A DNA stretch of 51,239 nt, taken from Oscillibacter sp. ER4 (GTDB taxonomy: Bacteria > Bacillota > Clostridia > Oscillospirales > Oscillospiraceae). Position 1 is the first letter of the stretch, and each line of letters starts with the position of its first letter. This document shows positions 14,965 to 23,987 of this stretch, in pieces. The notes beneath the pieces were generated by a model. That model worked only from the letters and a program-made list of their open reading frames with translations. It did not search any database and was not told the origin of the DNA. The stretch is from the NCBI RefSeq assembly GCF_000765235.1, contig NZ_JPJG01000012.1, positions 1 through 51,239 of the forward strand. Reading direction: 5' to 3'. Both the position numbers and the translations under genes were made by a program.

Positions 14965-16695
14965 TTATGACGCTTTCTGTGCTTTTAGGATGGCGACGGC
15001 TTCGCGGGCGGCGGCACCGGCGTCTTCGGCGTAGTAATCCGCGCCGATCTCGTCGCAGAAGCTCTGGCTGATGGGCGCGCCGCCGATGATGACCTTGATC
15101 TGATTCTGCAGGCCGCGCTCGTGGACGAGCTTGACGACCTCGCGCATTTCCTCCATCGTGGTGGTCAGCAGCGACGAGCAGGCAATCACGCCGCAGTGAT
15201 TCTCCACAGCGGTGCTGACGAACTGCTCCGCCGACGTGTCTACGCCGAGGTCAAAGACCTCGATGCCGCTGCCCTCCATCATGATGCGGACGAGATTCTT
15301 GCCGATGTCGTGCATGTCGCCCTTCACGGTGCCGAGGCACACGCGGCCGACGGGCTCGGTGCCCTCGCCGACCATCAGGGGCTTCAGAAGCTCCGTAGCG
15401 GCGGACATGCAGCGCGCGGCCATGAGCATTTCGGGAACAAACGCGCGGTTGGCGGAGAACGCCTCGCCGAGGCGGTTCATGCCGATGATCATGCCCTTGG
15501 AGAGAATGTCGCCCGGCTCGTGGCCTTCGTCGAGTGCCTGCTGGCAGAGGGTGAGCAGCTTTTTCTGCTGGCCGCGCTCGAGCGCGCGGGCGATGTTCTC
15601 GAACACATCGGCGGACTCCTGCGCGGAGGTTGCGGCCTGCACCACCTCGGCCTTTGCGGCACCGATCTCACGCTTCGGCACGGCGGGGAGCGGCGTGACG
15701 GGAATGTGCAGCCCCGCGTTGTACTCGTTCACGGCCTGATCGAGGTACTGATCCACGTGCGGGAAGACCGTACCGGCAAGGCCGTAGGTGATCGAGGGGA
15801 TGAAGTGCCCGCCGGGGCAATAGCGCGCGAGCGCGTCCCTTGCGTAGGCGAGAATTTCATCGGGCTGCGCGTCCGCACGGTCGATGGCCGCGCCAAAGCC
15901 ACCCATAAGCGTGAGCTTGCCGCTTAAGTGGCGCTGGAGGGCGGGAATGTTGTTTTCCGGCAGTGTACCCTGCCAGACCTGAATGCCGATCTCGGCCATG
16001 TCGTCCACGATGGGGACGAGGTACGAGTCGGCGTGGTGGATGGCGATGACGCCGCGCGAGCGGATGTAGCCATAAAAGCGGCGGTAGGGCTCCTTGAAAA
16101 ACTCACGCCACATGTCGGGCTTCATAAAGAGGGCATTTTTCGTGCCCCAGTCATCGTGGGAGAAGATGACATCGGGCTGCAAGCCGTCGATCAGACGGCG
16201 GACATAGTCGAGACGGTACTGCGTGATCGTCTCGATGAGCTCGTGCATCTCGTCGGGATGCTCGTAGAGCGCGGTCAGCGTATCTTCAAAGCCCATGAGG
16301 AAGTGGCACTGCTCAAAAATGCCTGTGCCCATGAAGCCGGCGAGGAGCTTGCCCTCGGCGTCCGCGGCGGCGCGCGAGCGCGTGCGGCACTCCTCCCAGC
16401 CCTCGGAGCAGACACTCAGATCGGGAACGTGGACGGTGTCCTTCCAGTGCGTCACATCGGGACAGACCGTCAGCTCCGGCGTGTGGACGGGGATAGGGCC
16501 GGGCGCGTCCTCGGGAAAACTGATGGTCGTTCCCCAACGGTCCTTGCTCACGGAGCCGCGCTTGCGGTTGCCGCGAAGATAGGTGTTGATGGGGTCCGTG
16601 AGGCACATGTGCAGCGCTTCATACTGGCAGAGCTGACGCTCGGGCTGGCCGTCGGGCTTGATGAGTTCAAGAAAAATTCCTTTCGGGGTAGACAC
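14965..16695 (-). CDS. UroD-type methyltransferase fused to a corrinoid-binding domain (CmuA/MtaA-like)
   Basis: This 576-residue protein probably moves a methyl group between a substrate and its own cobalamin. Residues 1-350 match the uroporphyrinogen decarboxylase superfamily as used by MtaA/CmuA methyltransferases (DVIFSHDDWGTKNALFMKP, VIAIHHADSYL). Residues 370-576 are a B12-binding module: helical cap, then KGDMHDIGKNLV (the D-x-H-x-x-G cobalt-ligand motif), DLGVDTSAEQF and IIGGAPIS. The order methyltransferase-then-corrinoid is that of CmuA. GTG 16695 is chosen because AAAGGAG lies 9 nt upstream; a TTG seven codons earlier is unlikely. It is downstream of the DUF2284 gene, 17 nt apart. 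Confidence 0.88.
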   Translation of the reverse strand: MSTPKGIFLELIKPDGQPERQLCQYEALHMCLTDPINTYLRGNRKRGSVSKDRWGTTISFPEDAPGPIPVHTPELTVCPDVTHWKDTVHVPDLSVCSEGWEECRTRSRAAADAEGKLLAGFMGTGIFEQCHFLMGFEDTLTALYEHPDEMHELIETITQYRLDYVRRLIDGLQPDVIFSHDDWGTKNALFMKPDMWREFFKEPYRRFYGYIRSRGVIAIHHADSYLVPIVDDMAEIGIQVWQGTLPENNIPALQRHLSGKLTLMGGFGAAIDRADAQPDEILAYARDALARYCPGGHFIPSITYGLAGTVFPHVDQYLDQAVNEYNAGLHIPVTPLPAVPKREIGAAKAEVVQAATSAQESADVFENIARALERGQQKKLLTLCQQALDEGHEPGDILSKGMIIGMNRLGEAFSANRAFVPEMLMAARCMSAATELLKPLMVGEGTEPVGRVCLGTVKGDMHDIGKNLVRIMMEGSGIEVFDLGVDTSAEQFVSTAVENHCGVIACSSLLTTTMEEMREVVKLVHERGLQNQIKVIIGGAPISQSFCDEIGADYYAEDAGAAAREAVAILKAQKAS

Positions 16696-16712
16696 GGGGA
16701 AGATCTCCTTTA

Positions 16713-17240
16713 TCAATACAGCACGCAGGCTGTGTAGGTCAAAGTGCGGGGACCATAGTTGTAGGCGAGGTTTGAGCGGACGCAGACATCGCTGACGAAC
16801 AGCCCGTAGGCCTCCATTGAAGAGAGCCGCTGCTTGGGGTGGCGGCAGGGACGGTCCGGATAGGTGCAGGTATGGCAGAGCGTGCAGGTGCCCGCCGTCA
16901 GCGGCAGGCAGTGGGGATATAAGAGCCGCGCCTGGCGGGCGAAGGTCGAAAAGCGCTTTTTATGCGCCTCCAAGAGCGATGTCATACCAGTGTAATCAAA
17001 TTCATCCTCGAGCTGCGCGGTGCTCTGCACCAAAATCCCCTGTGAATAGCGCTTGATTTGCGCCCTTGCCTGCTCGAGTGTGCTGCAGGCGGGCGGGCAG
17101 CTCCAGCTTTTGCCATAGCGGCCGCAGCGGTCAGCTTTGCACATGTCGCGAACGGCTTCGAGCGGATCGAGTGCATCCATATTCACCGGTGCGCACTGGG
17201 AGAAGCCGACCTCGTGGGTGAGGGTGAGAAGGTCTGTCAT
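16713..17240 (-). CDS. DUF2284 cysteine-rich metal-binding protein
   Basis: A 175-residue protein with about 13 cysteines in two clusters: MCKADRCGRYGKSWSCPPAC (residues 33-52) and GTCTLCHTCTYPDRPCRHP (about 116-134). This pattern defines the DUF2284 'predicted metal-binding' family; metal or Fe-S binding is likely but no reaction is established. Such genes recur beside corrinoid methyltransferase genes, and here it is the first gene of the operon with the UroD-corrinoid fusion. A role in cobalamin redox maintenance or methyl-donor handling is inferred. It is divergent from the corrinoid activator gene, so both arms of the cluster share one 86-bp control region. Confidence 0.88.
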   Translation of the reverse strand: MTDLLTLTHEVGFSQCAPVNMDALDPLEAVRDMCKADRCGRYGKSWSCPPACSTLEQARAQIKRYSQGILVQSTAQLEDEFDYTGMTSLLEAHKKRFSTFARQARLLYPHCLPLTAGTCTLCHTCTYPDRPCRHPKQRLSSMEAYGLFVSDVCVRSNLAYNYGPRTLTYTACVLY

Positions 17241-17252
17241 AAGCGATGCCTC

Positions 17253-17282
17253 TTGACAAGGGAATTTATTTCTGCATAAAAT
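17253..17282 (+). promoter_or_regulatory. promoter of the corrinoid-activator gene
   Basis: -35 TTGACA (17253-17258), 18-bp spacer, -10 TAAAAT (17277-17282), 45 nt before GTG 17327, inside the divergent gap of the methyl-transfer cluster. Confidence 0.7.
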
Positions 17283-17326
17283 ACTATTTATACATTATTT
17301 ATCTATTATATGGGTGGGGGAAGCTC

Positions 17327-18820
17327 GTGTCAAGCATTCAAGTTCAGCAGGGGGCGAAAATCACGCCGGTCCCGTTCGAAGCAGGAGAGACGCTGCTCTC
17401 CGCGCTGCGGCGGGCGGGATATTCCATCCCCGCAGCCTGCGGCGGCAAGGGCCGCTGCGGCAAATGCCGCGTGAAGGTGAGCGGTGTGCCGCGCCTTGCC
17501 TGCGAGACGAAAGCGCAGGACGGCGATTGGATCGACCTGCCCGAGACAATGCGCGGCGTCATCCTGACGGACACGCTCACACTGCCGAAGGCGCAGGCGG
17601 GCCGCTCGGGCCTTGGCGCGGCAGTCGACCTCGGTACGACGACGGTGGCGCTGCGGCTCTTCGACCGCGCAGACGGAAAGCTGCTCGCGCAGGCTCAGGA
17701 CTGGAACGCGCAGGCGCCCTACGGCGCGGACGTTATCAGCCGCATCCAGCACACGATGGAAGCGTCCGACGGGCTCGGCGAGCTGTCGCGCTGTATCCGC
17801 GCGCAGACCGAGACGCTTTTAGGACAAACACTTTCCGCCGCCGGACGGAAGTTGGAGGAGGTCAAGGAGCTCGTCATTGCGGGCAATACCGTGATGCAGC
17901 ACCTTTTCGACGGGCGCGAGGTCGCGTCCATCGCCCGCGCGCCGTTTCAGCCGGAGACGCTGTTTGAAGACGGCGCGGGTGAGCTGCTTTCGGGCATTCC
18001 CGTGCAATTTGCCCCGTGCGTCGCGGGCTATGTCGGCGGCGATATCACGGCGGGACTGTTGGCAGACGGCCTTTTTGTGCAGCCGGAATTGCGGCTGTTT
18101 CTCGATATCGGCACGAACGGCGAAATGGCGCTGGGAAATGAGAACGGCGCGCTCTGCTGCGCGGTCGCCTCGGGCCCAGCGTTTGAGGGCGCGGGCATCA
18201 GCTGCGGCATGCTGGGCATCACGGGCGCGGTGAGCCATGTGAGCTATGACAGGGGCTTCCTCTGCGACATTGTCGGCGGGGGAGAGGCAAAGGGCATCTG
18301 CGGTTCGGGATTGGTCGACCTTGTCGCCGTGCTTTTGGAGCGAGGCGTGATCGACGAAAGCGGGCGGCTGCTGCCGCCGCAGGACGCGCCGGAGGACATG
18401 CGCCGCTATCTGACCGAGGATGGCCAGGGCAACGGCGTCTTCCACCTGACGAAGGCCGTTAGCCTGACGGCGCGCGACGTGCGCAACCTGCAGCTTGCCA
18501 AGGCGGCGGTGGCAGGCGGTATTCGGGTGCTGCTCGAGCAGCGCGGCGTGACGGCGGATGACATTGCGAGTGTGGAGCTCGCGGGCGGGTTCGGCAACTA
18601 TCTCTCGCCCGAGAATGTAGTGCGCATTGGCATGCTGCCGCGCGCGTGCCTTAGTAAAATCAGACCCCTTGGCAACGCGGCGCTCGCGGGCGCTTCGATG
18701 CTGGCGCTTGACGGGGAAAACTGGCGAAAGCTCGCGGAGATTCCCGAAAAGTGCCGCTATCTCGAGCTTTCCGGGCGCGACGACTTTTCCCGCGCGTTCA
18801 CCGACAGTTTGACATTTTGA
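17327..18820 (+). CDS. reductive activator of corrinoid proteins (2Fe-2S plus ASKHA ATPase, DUF4445/RamA-like)
   Basis: A 497-residue protein that would use ATP and low-potential electrons to return inactive Co(II) corrinoid to Co(I). Residues 25-70 are a plant-type 2Fe-2S ferredoxin domain (PAACGGKGRCGKCRVKVSG, then LACET). Residues 95-480 form the ASKHA-type ATPase region (AAVDLGTTTVALRLFD; LFLDIGTNGEMALG; ICGSGLVDLVAVLLE; VELAGGFGNYLSPEN). GTG 17327 has a GGGGGAAG-type site upstream and starts where family members start. It is the partner expected for the UroD-corrinoid fusion opposite, and its presence supports a working one-carbon corrinoid pathway. Confidence 0.93.
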   Translation: MSSIQVQQGAKITPVPFEAGETLLSALRRAGYSIPAACGGKGRCGKCRVKVSGVPRLACETKAQDGDWIDLPETMRGVILTDTLTLPKAQAGRSGLGAAVDLGTTTVALRLFDRADGKLLAQAQDWNAQAPYGADVISRIQHTMEASDGLGELSRCIRAQTETLLGQTLSAAGRKLEEVKELVIAGNTVMQHLFDGREVASIARAPFQPETLFEDGAGELLSGIPVQFAPCVAGYVGGDITAGLLADGLFVQPELRLFLDIGTNGEMALGNENGALCCAVASGPAFEGAGISCGMLGITGAVSHVSYDRGFLCDIVGGGEAKGICGSGLVDLVAVLLERGVIDESGRLLPPQDAPEDMRRYLTEDGQGNGVFHLTKAVSLTARDVRNLQLAKAAVAGGIRVLLEQRGVTADDIASVELAGGFGNYLSPENVVRIGMLPRACLSKIRPLGNAALAGASMLALDGENWRKLAEIPEKCRYLELSGRDDFSRAFTDSLTF

Positions 18821-18860
18821 AAATCGTTCCAAACAGGATTTTTTAATGGAGGAAAACCCT

Positions 18861-20078
18861 ATGGAAATGCAGTTTCCCGTGATTTTGGACGGCGCGACCG
18901 GCACCGAGCTCCAAAAGCGCGGCTTCACCGGCGACATGAGCGCCGAGCAGTGGGTGCTCGAGCATCCCGAGAGCATCCTTGAAATTCAGCGCAAGTATGT
19001 GGCGAGCGGCTCGAATGTGCTCTACGCGCCGACGTTCGGCGGCAACCGCCAGAAGCTCGAAGAGCGCGGCATCTTCAACCGCACGGAGGAGATGAACAAA
19101 GCGCTCGCGCAGCTCTCGAAGCAGGCGGCGGACGGAAAAGCATGGGTCGCGGGCGATATCGCGCCCACGGGCCGCTTTTTAGCCCCCCTCGGCGATGCGT
19201 CGTTTGAAGAGCTCGTCGACATTTACACCGAGCAGGCGGCGGGCCTTGAGCAGGCGGGCGTTGACCTCTACGTCATCGAGACGATGATGACGCTGACCGA
19301 CGCGCGTGCGGCGGTTCTGGCGATCCGCAGCATGAGCAAAAAGCCCATCCTTGTGTCCTTTACCTGCGATGAGAGCGGCAAGATCCTCTCCGGTACGGAC
19401 GTGGTCGCGGCGCTTTCCGTGATGGAGGGCATGGGCGTGAGCGCATTCGGCCTGAACTGCTCGGCAGGCCCCGAGCAGATGTTGCCGCAGCTCCAACGCC
19501 TGCATAAATACGCGCGCGTGCCGCTGATCGCCAAGCCCAACGCCGGCATGCCGGAGATCGTGAACGGCGAGGCCGTGTACAACTGCCCGCCGGAGGAATT
19601 TGTCGCGCTGGTGCCCGAGATGCTCAAGGCAGGTGTGGCCCTCTTCGGCGGCTGCTGCGGCACGACGGAGGAGCACATCGCCGCGCTGAAAGCAGCGCTC
19701 AAGGACGCGGAATACGTTCGCCCCGCACCGGAATGCCTCGACCTTCTTCCCGCGGCAACGGAGAAGGAAGCCTTCTTCCTGCCCGCCGATGCGACGCACG
19801 GCGCGGTGCTGACCGCGGACGGCGATTTGGAGGACAAGCTCTCCGACGCGATGGATGACGAATGGCCGATGGTCGCGCTGAAGCTCGCGTCCTGGGCGGA
19901 CGTCGACGCGCTGGCGGACTACCAGTACATGATCAGAAAGCCGCTGTGCCTTATCTGCGACGACGCGGAGCTTTTGGAAGCGGGCCTGCGCGCCTATCAG
20001 GGAAGAGCCTTGTACGAGGGAAATCTCACCGAAGATGCCCTTGCGCCGCTGGTCGAAAAATACGGTCTGCTGGTGTAA
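18861..20078 (+). CDS. homocysteine S-methyltransferase family protein (MetH N-terminal-like)
   Basis: A 405-residue protein whose residues 1-290 are a homocysteine methyltransferase barrel: VILDGATGTELQKRG start, FGLNCSAGPEQML (first zinc Cys) and ALFGGCCGTTEEHI (paired zinc Cys). The last 110 residues are a less conserved extension. It would transfer a methyl group from a corrinoid protein or small donor to homocysteine, making methionine. ATG 18861 is chosen because GGAGG lies 8 nt upstream and overlaps the alternative ATG at 18846. It lacks the folate, B12 and activation modules of full MetH, so a separate corrinoid protein is needed; the fusion protein of this cluster is the obvious candidate. 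Confidence 0.9.
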   Translation: MEMQFPVILDGATGTELQKRGFTGDMSAEQWVLEHPESILEIQRKYVASGSNVLYAPTFGGNRQKLEERGIFNRTEEMNKALAQLSKQAADGKAWVAGDIAPTGRFLAPLGDASFEELVDIYTEQAAGLEQAGVDLYVIETMMTLTDARAAVLAIRSMSKKPILVSFTCDESGKILSGTDVVAALSVMEGMGVSAFGLNCSAGPEQMLPQLQRLHKYARVPLIAKPNAGMPEIVNGEAVYNCPPEEFVALVPEMLKAGVALFGGCCGTTEEHIAALKAALKDAEYVRPAPECLDLLPAATEKEAFFLPADATHGAVLTADGDLEDKLSDAMDDEWPMVALKLASWADVDALADYQYMIRKPLCLICDDAELLEAGLRAYQGRALYEGNLTEDALAPLVEKYGLLV

Positions 20079-20091
20079 AAAGAGAAAAAGA

Positions 20092-20127
20092 AGAACGGGA
20101 CGGAAATGAACATTTCCGTCCCGTTCT
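20092..20127. terminator. bidirectional terminator
   Basis: AGAACGGGACGGAAAT pairs with ATTTCCGTCCCGTTCT around a GAAC loop, between the convergent homocysteine methyltransferase and permease genes. Confidence 0.92.
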
Positions 20128-20144
20128 CTATATAGTAAAGCGCG

Positions 20145-21578
20145 TCACGCCGCGGCGCCGCCAGTGCTGACGATGCGGAAATACGCATTCGACGTCAGGC
20201 GGTACATCGCGCAGTAGAGCAGCGCGAAAAGAAGCAGCGCCGCGCCGGTCACGCCGAGAAACAGCGTGAGGTTCTGGATGCCGAACAGCTGTAAGATCTG
20301 CCAGACCATCGGCTGGGCGAAGGCGAGGTGCAGCGCCGCCGCGGCAAGCGGCAGCAGAAAAATGAGCAGCATTTGCGCGTTCACGCTCTCACGGATGTCG
20401 CGCTTGGTCATGCCCACGCGCTGCATGATGGCAAAGCGCGAGGCATCCTCATACCCCTCCACGACCTGTTTGTAGTAGAGCATCAGAAGCGTTGCGAACA
20501 GGAACAGCACGCTTAAAAGAATGCCGAGGAAGAAGAGACTGCCGTAGAGCGAGAAGAACTCCGCACGGACGCCCGCCATTTCCGTGGGATGCCAGTGATT
20601 CTGGACGGCAAGCGTGTTGATCGCGTCCTCCGCGCCAAAATAGAGGCTCGCCGTCGAGGCAAGCATCACCAGCACCATCGTCGAGAGAATGCAAATGGAA
20701 GCGAGGCCCGCGCCGTTTCGCTTCATGCGGTAGGTGAGCGACGAGAGGGAAACAAAGTTGCGCTTTTTGTAGTAGAATTTTTCATCCTTCTGGAGTGTTT
20801 TGCAGAGCGTCACGCTGCCGGAGATGAAGAGAAGATACGTCGATAGAATGACCATGATGACCGCGAGGAAGAAGAGCAGCATCGCCTGTATGGGGTCGTT
20901 GATGGTCGCGGCGATGTAGTACGCGCCGAGCAGCAGCGCAAGACCGGGGATGACGAGCAGCCATTGCGACTTCGGCGGCTTTTCGCCGACGTTTTCGCTC
21001 TTCAAAAGCGCCGCGCCCTGTGCGTGGCGCAGTGACAGCACACCGCGCACATAGAGCAGCGCGAAGATGGCGATGAACGTGATAGCGCACTGCTTGATGG
21101 CGGCAAGGCTCACGGTGAAAGCTGCGGCGGGGAGAGATAAAAGCCGCAGCAGTGCGGACTGCGAGACATAGGAGAGCAGCAGGCCGAGGCCAAGCCCCGC
21201 GATCAGCGTGAACGCCGCGGCCAGAAGTGTCTCCCAGAAGAGAATGGCGCTGAGTGCGCCGCGGTCCATGCCGAGCACGCTGTAAAGGCCGAATTCCTTC
21301 TTGCGGCGGCGCAGGAGAAAGCTGTTCGTGTAGAAGAGAAACAGCGCGATGAACACCGATACGACGAACGAGCCGAGGCTCATCGTCATCGCGACCGCAG
21401 AGGTGCCGGAGCCGTTCACCTTGCCATTGACCGTATAGAGCGCGGGGGTGACGGCGAGGTACGCAATGACATACAGCATCGCTGCCATGAACGCGCAGGA
21501 GAGAAGATAGGGCACATAGAGCCTTGCGTTCTTTTTGATACCCATCCACGCAAGGCGGGGGTAAAAGGCGGGCTTCAT
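20145..21578 (-). CDS. FtsX/BceB-like ABC transporter permease
   Basis: A 477-residue membrane protein with about ten helices in a BceB/FtsX-like arrangement: one N-terminal helix (YVPYLLSCAFMAAMLYVIAY), a helix pair with the FtsX block around RRRKKEFGLYSVLGMDRG, and a repeat near the C terminus (ASRFAIMQRVGMTKRDIRES). The second in-frame ATG (21578) is chosen: it overlaps the ATPase stop as ATGA and is 9 nt from GGGAGG, while the first is too close. BceAB-type transporters usually resist peptide antibiotics and sense them with a two-component system; none is adjacent, and the extracellular domain is shorter than in BceB. Substrate unknown. Confidence 0.88.
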   Translation of the reverse strand: MKPAFYPRLAWMGIKKNARLYVPYLLSCAFMAAMLYVIAYLAVTPALYTVNGKVNGSGTSAVAMTMSLGSFVVSVFIALFLFYTNSFLLRRRKKEFGLYSVLGMDRGALSAILFWETLLAAAFTLIAGLGLGLLLSYVSQSALLRLLSLPAAAFTVSLAAIKQCAITFIAIFALLYVRGVLSLRHAQGAALLKSENVGEKPPKSQWLLVIPGLALLLGAYYIAATINDPIQAMLLFFLAVIMVILSTYLLFISGSVTLCKTLQKDEKFYYKKRNFVSLSSLTYRMKRNGAGLASICILSTMVLVMLASTASLYFGAEDAINTLAVQNHWHPTEMAGVRAEFFSLYGSLFFLGILLSVLFLFATLLMLYYKQVVEGYEDASRFAIMQRVGMTKRDIRESVNAQMLLIFLLPLAAAALHLAFAQPMVWQILQLFGIQNLTLFLGVTGAALLLFALLYCAMYRLTSNAYFRIVSTGGAAA

Positions 21579-22339
21579 GCGCATTCGCCTCCCGTCTGCT
21601 GCTGCGTGAGCGCATCGGTGATACGCTGGTAGAACTGGGAATCCGTGTCCTTGCCGCGCTTTAACTCCAGCGAGACCTCGCCGTCGCGCAGGAACAGCAC
21701 GCGCGAGGAGCAGCTCGCCGCGCGCACAGAGTGCGTGACCATCACGATGGTCTGGCCAGAGGCGTTGATCTCGCCGAAGAGCTTCAAGAGCTCGTCGGTC
21801 GAGCGGGAGTCGAGCGCGCCGGTCGGCTCGTCGGCCAGCAAGATCTGCGGGCGGGTGATGAGCGCGCGGGCGACGGCGGCGCGCTGCTTCTGTCCGCCGG
21901 AGACCTCGTAGGGGTACTTTTTGAGCAGCGTCTCGATGCCGAGGTCGTAGGCGAGCGGTGAGAGCCGGTCGCGCATCTCCGTGCGCGACTTGCCCGCGAG
22001 CACGAGCGGCAGGCAGATGTTGTCCTCGAGCGAGAACGTGTCGAGCAGGCTGAAGTCCTGAAACACAAAGCCTAAGTTGTCGCGGCGGAAAGCCGCGGCA
22101 GTCTCTTCGGGAATCTCGGAGAGGTTCTTGCCGCCGAGCAGCACCGTGCCGCCGGTGGGCTTGTCGAGCGCGGCGAGGATATTGAGAAGCGTCGTTTTGC
22201 CGCTGCCGCTCTCGCCCATGATGGCGACATATTCGCCGCTTTCAACGGTGAAGCTGACATTTTTGAGCGCCTGGACCTTGCTGCCGCTAAAGCGCGTGGT
22301 GTAGGTCTTTTGAAGACCGGAAACAGTCAGGATTTGCAT
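21575..22339 (-). CDS. ABC transporter ATP-binding protein (MacB/BceA-like)
   Basis: A 254-residue ATPase with Walker A (GESGSGKTTLL), Q-loop (GFVFQDFSLLDTFS), signature VSGGQKQRAAVARAL, Walker B (ILLADEPTGALDS) and H-loop (MVTHSVRAA). The LLADEPTGALD form is typical of the MacB/LolD/BceA branch that pairs with FtsX-like permeases, as here. ATG 22339 has AAAGGAG upstream (22346-22352); the open frame upstream of this start has no coding character. The last four bases overlap the permease start, indicating translational coupling. Confidence 0.93.
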   Translation of the reverse strand: MQILTVSGLQKTYTTRFSGSKVQALKNVSFTVESGEYVAIMGESGSGKTTLLNILAALDKPTGGTVLLGGKNLSEIPEETAAAFRRDNLGFVFQDFSLLDTFSLEDNICLPLVLAGKSRTEMRDRLSPLAYDLGIETLLKKYPYEVSGGQKQRAAVARALITRPQILLADEPTGALDSRSTDELLKLFGEINASGQTIVMVTHSVRAASCSSRVLFLRDGEVSLELKRGKDTDSQFYQRITDALTQQQTGGECA

Positions 22340-22424
22340 GAGATGACTCCTTTCAAACGAGTGAGTTAGAAGCTGACGGTTGACATAATTTTCACCCCTG
22401 GGGAAATTTTTCCGAAAAAAGGGC

Positions 22425-22469
22425 GAAAAAAGCAGCCGGAAAAGCGGAGACCTTTCGCGGCTGCTTTTT
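22425..22469 (-). terminator. terminator of the GntR-ABC operon
   Basis: AAAAAGCAGCCG pairs with CGGCTGCTTTTT in the minus direction across a loop of about 18 nt; it ends the operon 23984-22480. Confidence 0.8.
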
Positions 22470-22479
22470 CGAAAACGCG

Positions 22480-23298
22480 TTACTCGAGATTCAGTTTTTT
22501 CGTCGTGAAGTACCACGTCACGGCGTAGCCGATCGCGCAGAAGAGAAGTTCGCCGAGCATGCCCCAGAGGAGCAGCAGCTCGATGCCTGTGGGCAGGTTG
22601 TTGGCGTCCAGTGAGATCCATGTATCAGGGAAAGTCTGGATGAACAGGCCGATCATGGCGATGGCGGTGAACTGCGCAAGCTGGAAGAACACGAGAATCA
22701 GGATGACCGTCCACAGCTCCTTGCGCTTATTGAAGCTGTAACCGATGGAATAGGCGGCGTAGACCACGAGCTCGGCGGCAGAAACGGCAAAGACGAAATT
22801 GCAGAAAAGCTCAAAGACGATCAGCAGCGCGTGACTGCGCAGCGAGGCCTCCATTCCGAAGAACGCTGTGAAAACATCATTGAAAAGATCGGGGACATAC
22901 TGGAAAGTGCTCCAGCCGGAGGCAGCAATCAGCAGCGAGAGAAGTCCCACGATGAACGCCGCAGCATACCACACGGCGGAAACGATGAGCTTGGAGATGA
23001 GCAGCTGATGGAGGCTCACCGGCAGTGTCAGTGTGAGATAGCCCTCGTCCTTGAGCACATGGTCGCGCCAGCGGCAGGCGGAGAGCACCAGCGGCGCAAA
23101 CGCCAGCGCAAAGAGGCCCATCACAAAGCCGATGACCAGCAGTACGCCGATGAGCTGTAAGAGCCAGGGAATGTGCCCGCCGTTCAGGAGCAACTGAGAA
23201 AAACGCATCAGCGCCGTCAGTGCCAGCATTCCAAGAAAGACCGGCCACATGATGCGGCTCGTTGCACGGAATTCATGTTTGATCAGTTTGCTCAGCAT
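22480..23298 (-). CDS. ABC-2-type membrane permease
   Basis: A 272-residue protein with six predicted membrane segments (for example MWPVFLGMLALTALMRF, LIGVLLVIGFVMGLFALAF, AAAFIVGLLSLLIAA and LLLLWGMLGELLFCAIGYAV). It starts inside the end of the ATPase gene (7-nt overlap, GGGAGG upstream), so the two are translationally coupled. The order GntR regulator, ATPase, permease resembles the Bacillus ytr operon, which responds to cell-wall antibiotics; the transported substrate here cannot be told. Confidence 0.85.
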   Translation of the reverse strand: MLSKLIKHEFRATSRIMWPVFLGMLALTALMRFSQLLLNGGHIPWLLQLIGVLLVIGFVMGLFALAFAPLVLSACRWRDHVLKDEGYLTLTLPVSLHQLLISKLIVSAVWYAAAFIVGLLSLLIAASGWSTFQYVPDLFNDVFTAFFGMEASLRSHALLIVFELFCNFVFAVSAAELVVYAAYSIGYSFNKRKELWTVILILVFFQLAQFTAIAMIGLFIQTFPDTWISLDANNLPTGIELLLLWGMLGELLFCAIGYAVTWYFTTKKLNLE

Positions 23299-23987
23299 CT
23301 AAATACCTCCCGGAAGAGCTCGTCAACGCTCTTGCCCTTTTCATCTCGAATGGTCTCCACGCTCTCGTGGAGCATGACCTGCCCCTCGCGCAGGAACACG
23401 ACCTCGTCAAGGATCTGCTCGACGTCGGCGATCAGGTGCGTGGAGATGATGACCGCTGCGTCCTCGCTGTAGTTGCCGATGATCGTGCGCAGGATGTAGT
23501 CGCGCGTCGCGGGGTCGACGCCGCCGATGGGCTCGTCAAGGAGATAGAGCTTGGCGTCGCGGCTCATCGTCAGGATGAGCTGCGTCTTCTCGCGCATGCC
23601 TTTGGAGAGCGTCTTAATCTTCTGTGTGCGGTCAAGGCCGAGGTTCATCAGCATCGCTTCGGCCACGCCGCGGCGGAAGTCCGAATAAAAGTCGCCGTAG
23701 TAGTCAAGCGCCTGCGCGATCGTCATCCAGCCGGGCAGCGTGTTTCGGTCGGGCAGGTACGAGACGATGGCCTTCGTTGCGCGGCAGGGGGCCTTGCCTG
23801 CGATCAGAATTTCGCCCGACGTCGGCGTCAGAAGGCCGTTGGCGAGCTTGATGAGCGTCGTCTTGCCGCTGCCGTTGGGGCCGAGCAGGCCCACGATGCG
23901 CCCGGGTTCGATCGTGAGATCGATGCTGTCGAGCACCGTTTTGGCGCCGTAATTTCTCGTGAGCGCCTTGCATTCAAAAATACTCAT
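23292..23987 (-). CDS. ABC transporter ATP-binding protein (YtrB-like)
   Basis: A 231-residue ATPase: Walker A LLGPNGSGKTTLIK, Q-loop replaced by SYLPDRNTLP as in the YtrB/EcsA-type exporters, signature LSKGMREKTQLIL (degenerate LSGG, normal for this branch), Walker B LYLLDEPIGGVDP and H-loop IISTHLIADVE. The start overlaps the GntR stop by ATGA with GGAGGAAGA upstream. It powers the downstream six-helix permease. Confidence 0.93.
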   Translation of the reverse strand: MSIFECKALTRNYGAKTVLDSIDLTIEPGRIVGLLGPNGSGKTTLIKLANGLLTPTSGEILIAGKAPCRATKAIVSYLPDRNTLPGWMTIAQALDYYGDFYSDFRRGVAEAMLMNLGLDRTQKIKTLSKGMREKTQLILTMSRDAKLYLLDEPIGGVDPATRDYILRTIIGNYSEDAAVIISTHLIADVEQILDEVVFLREGQVMLHESVETIRDEKGKSVDELFREVFRC

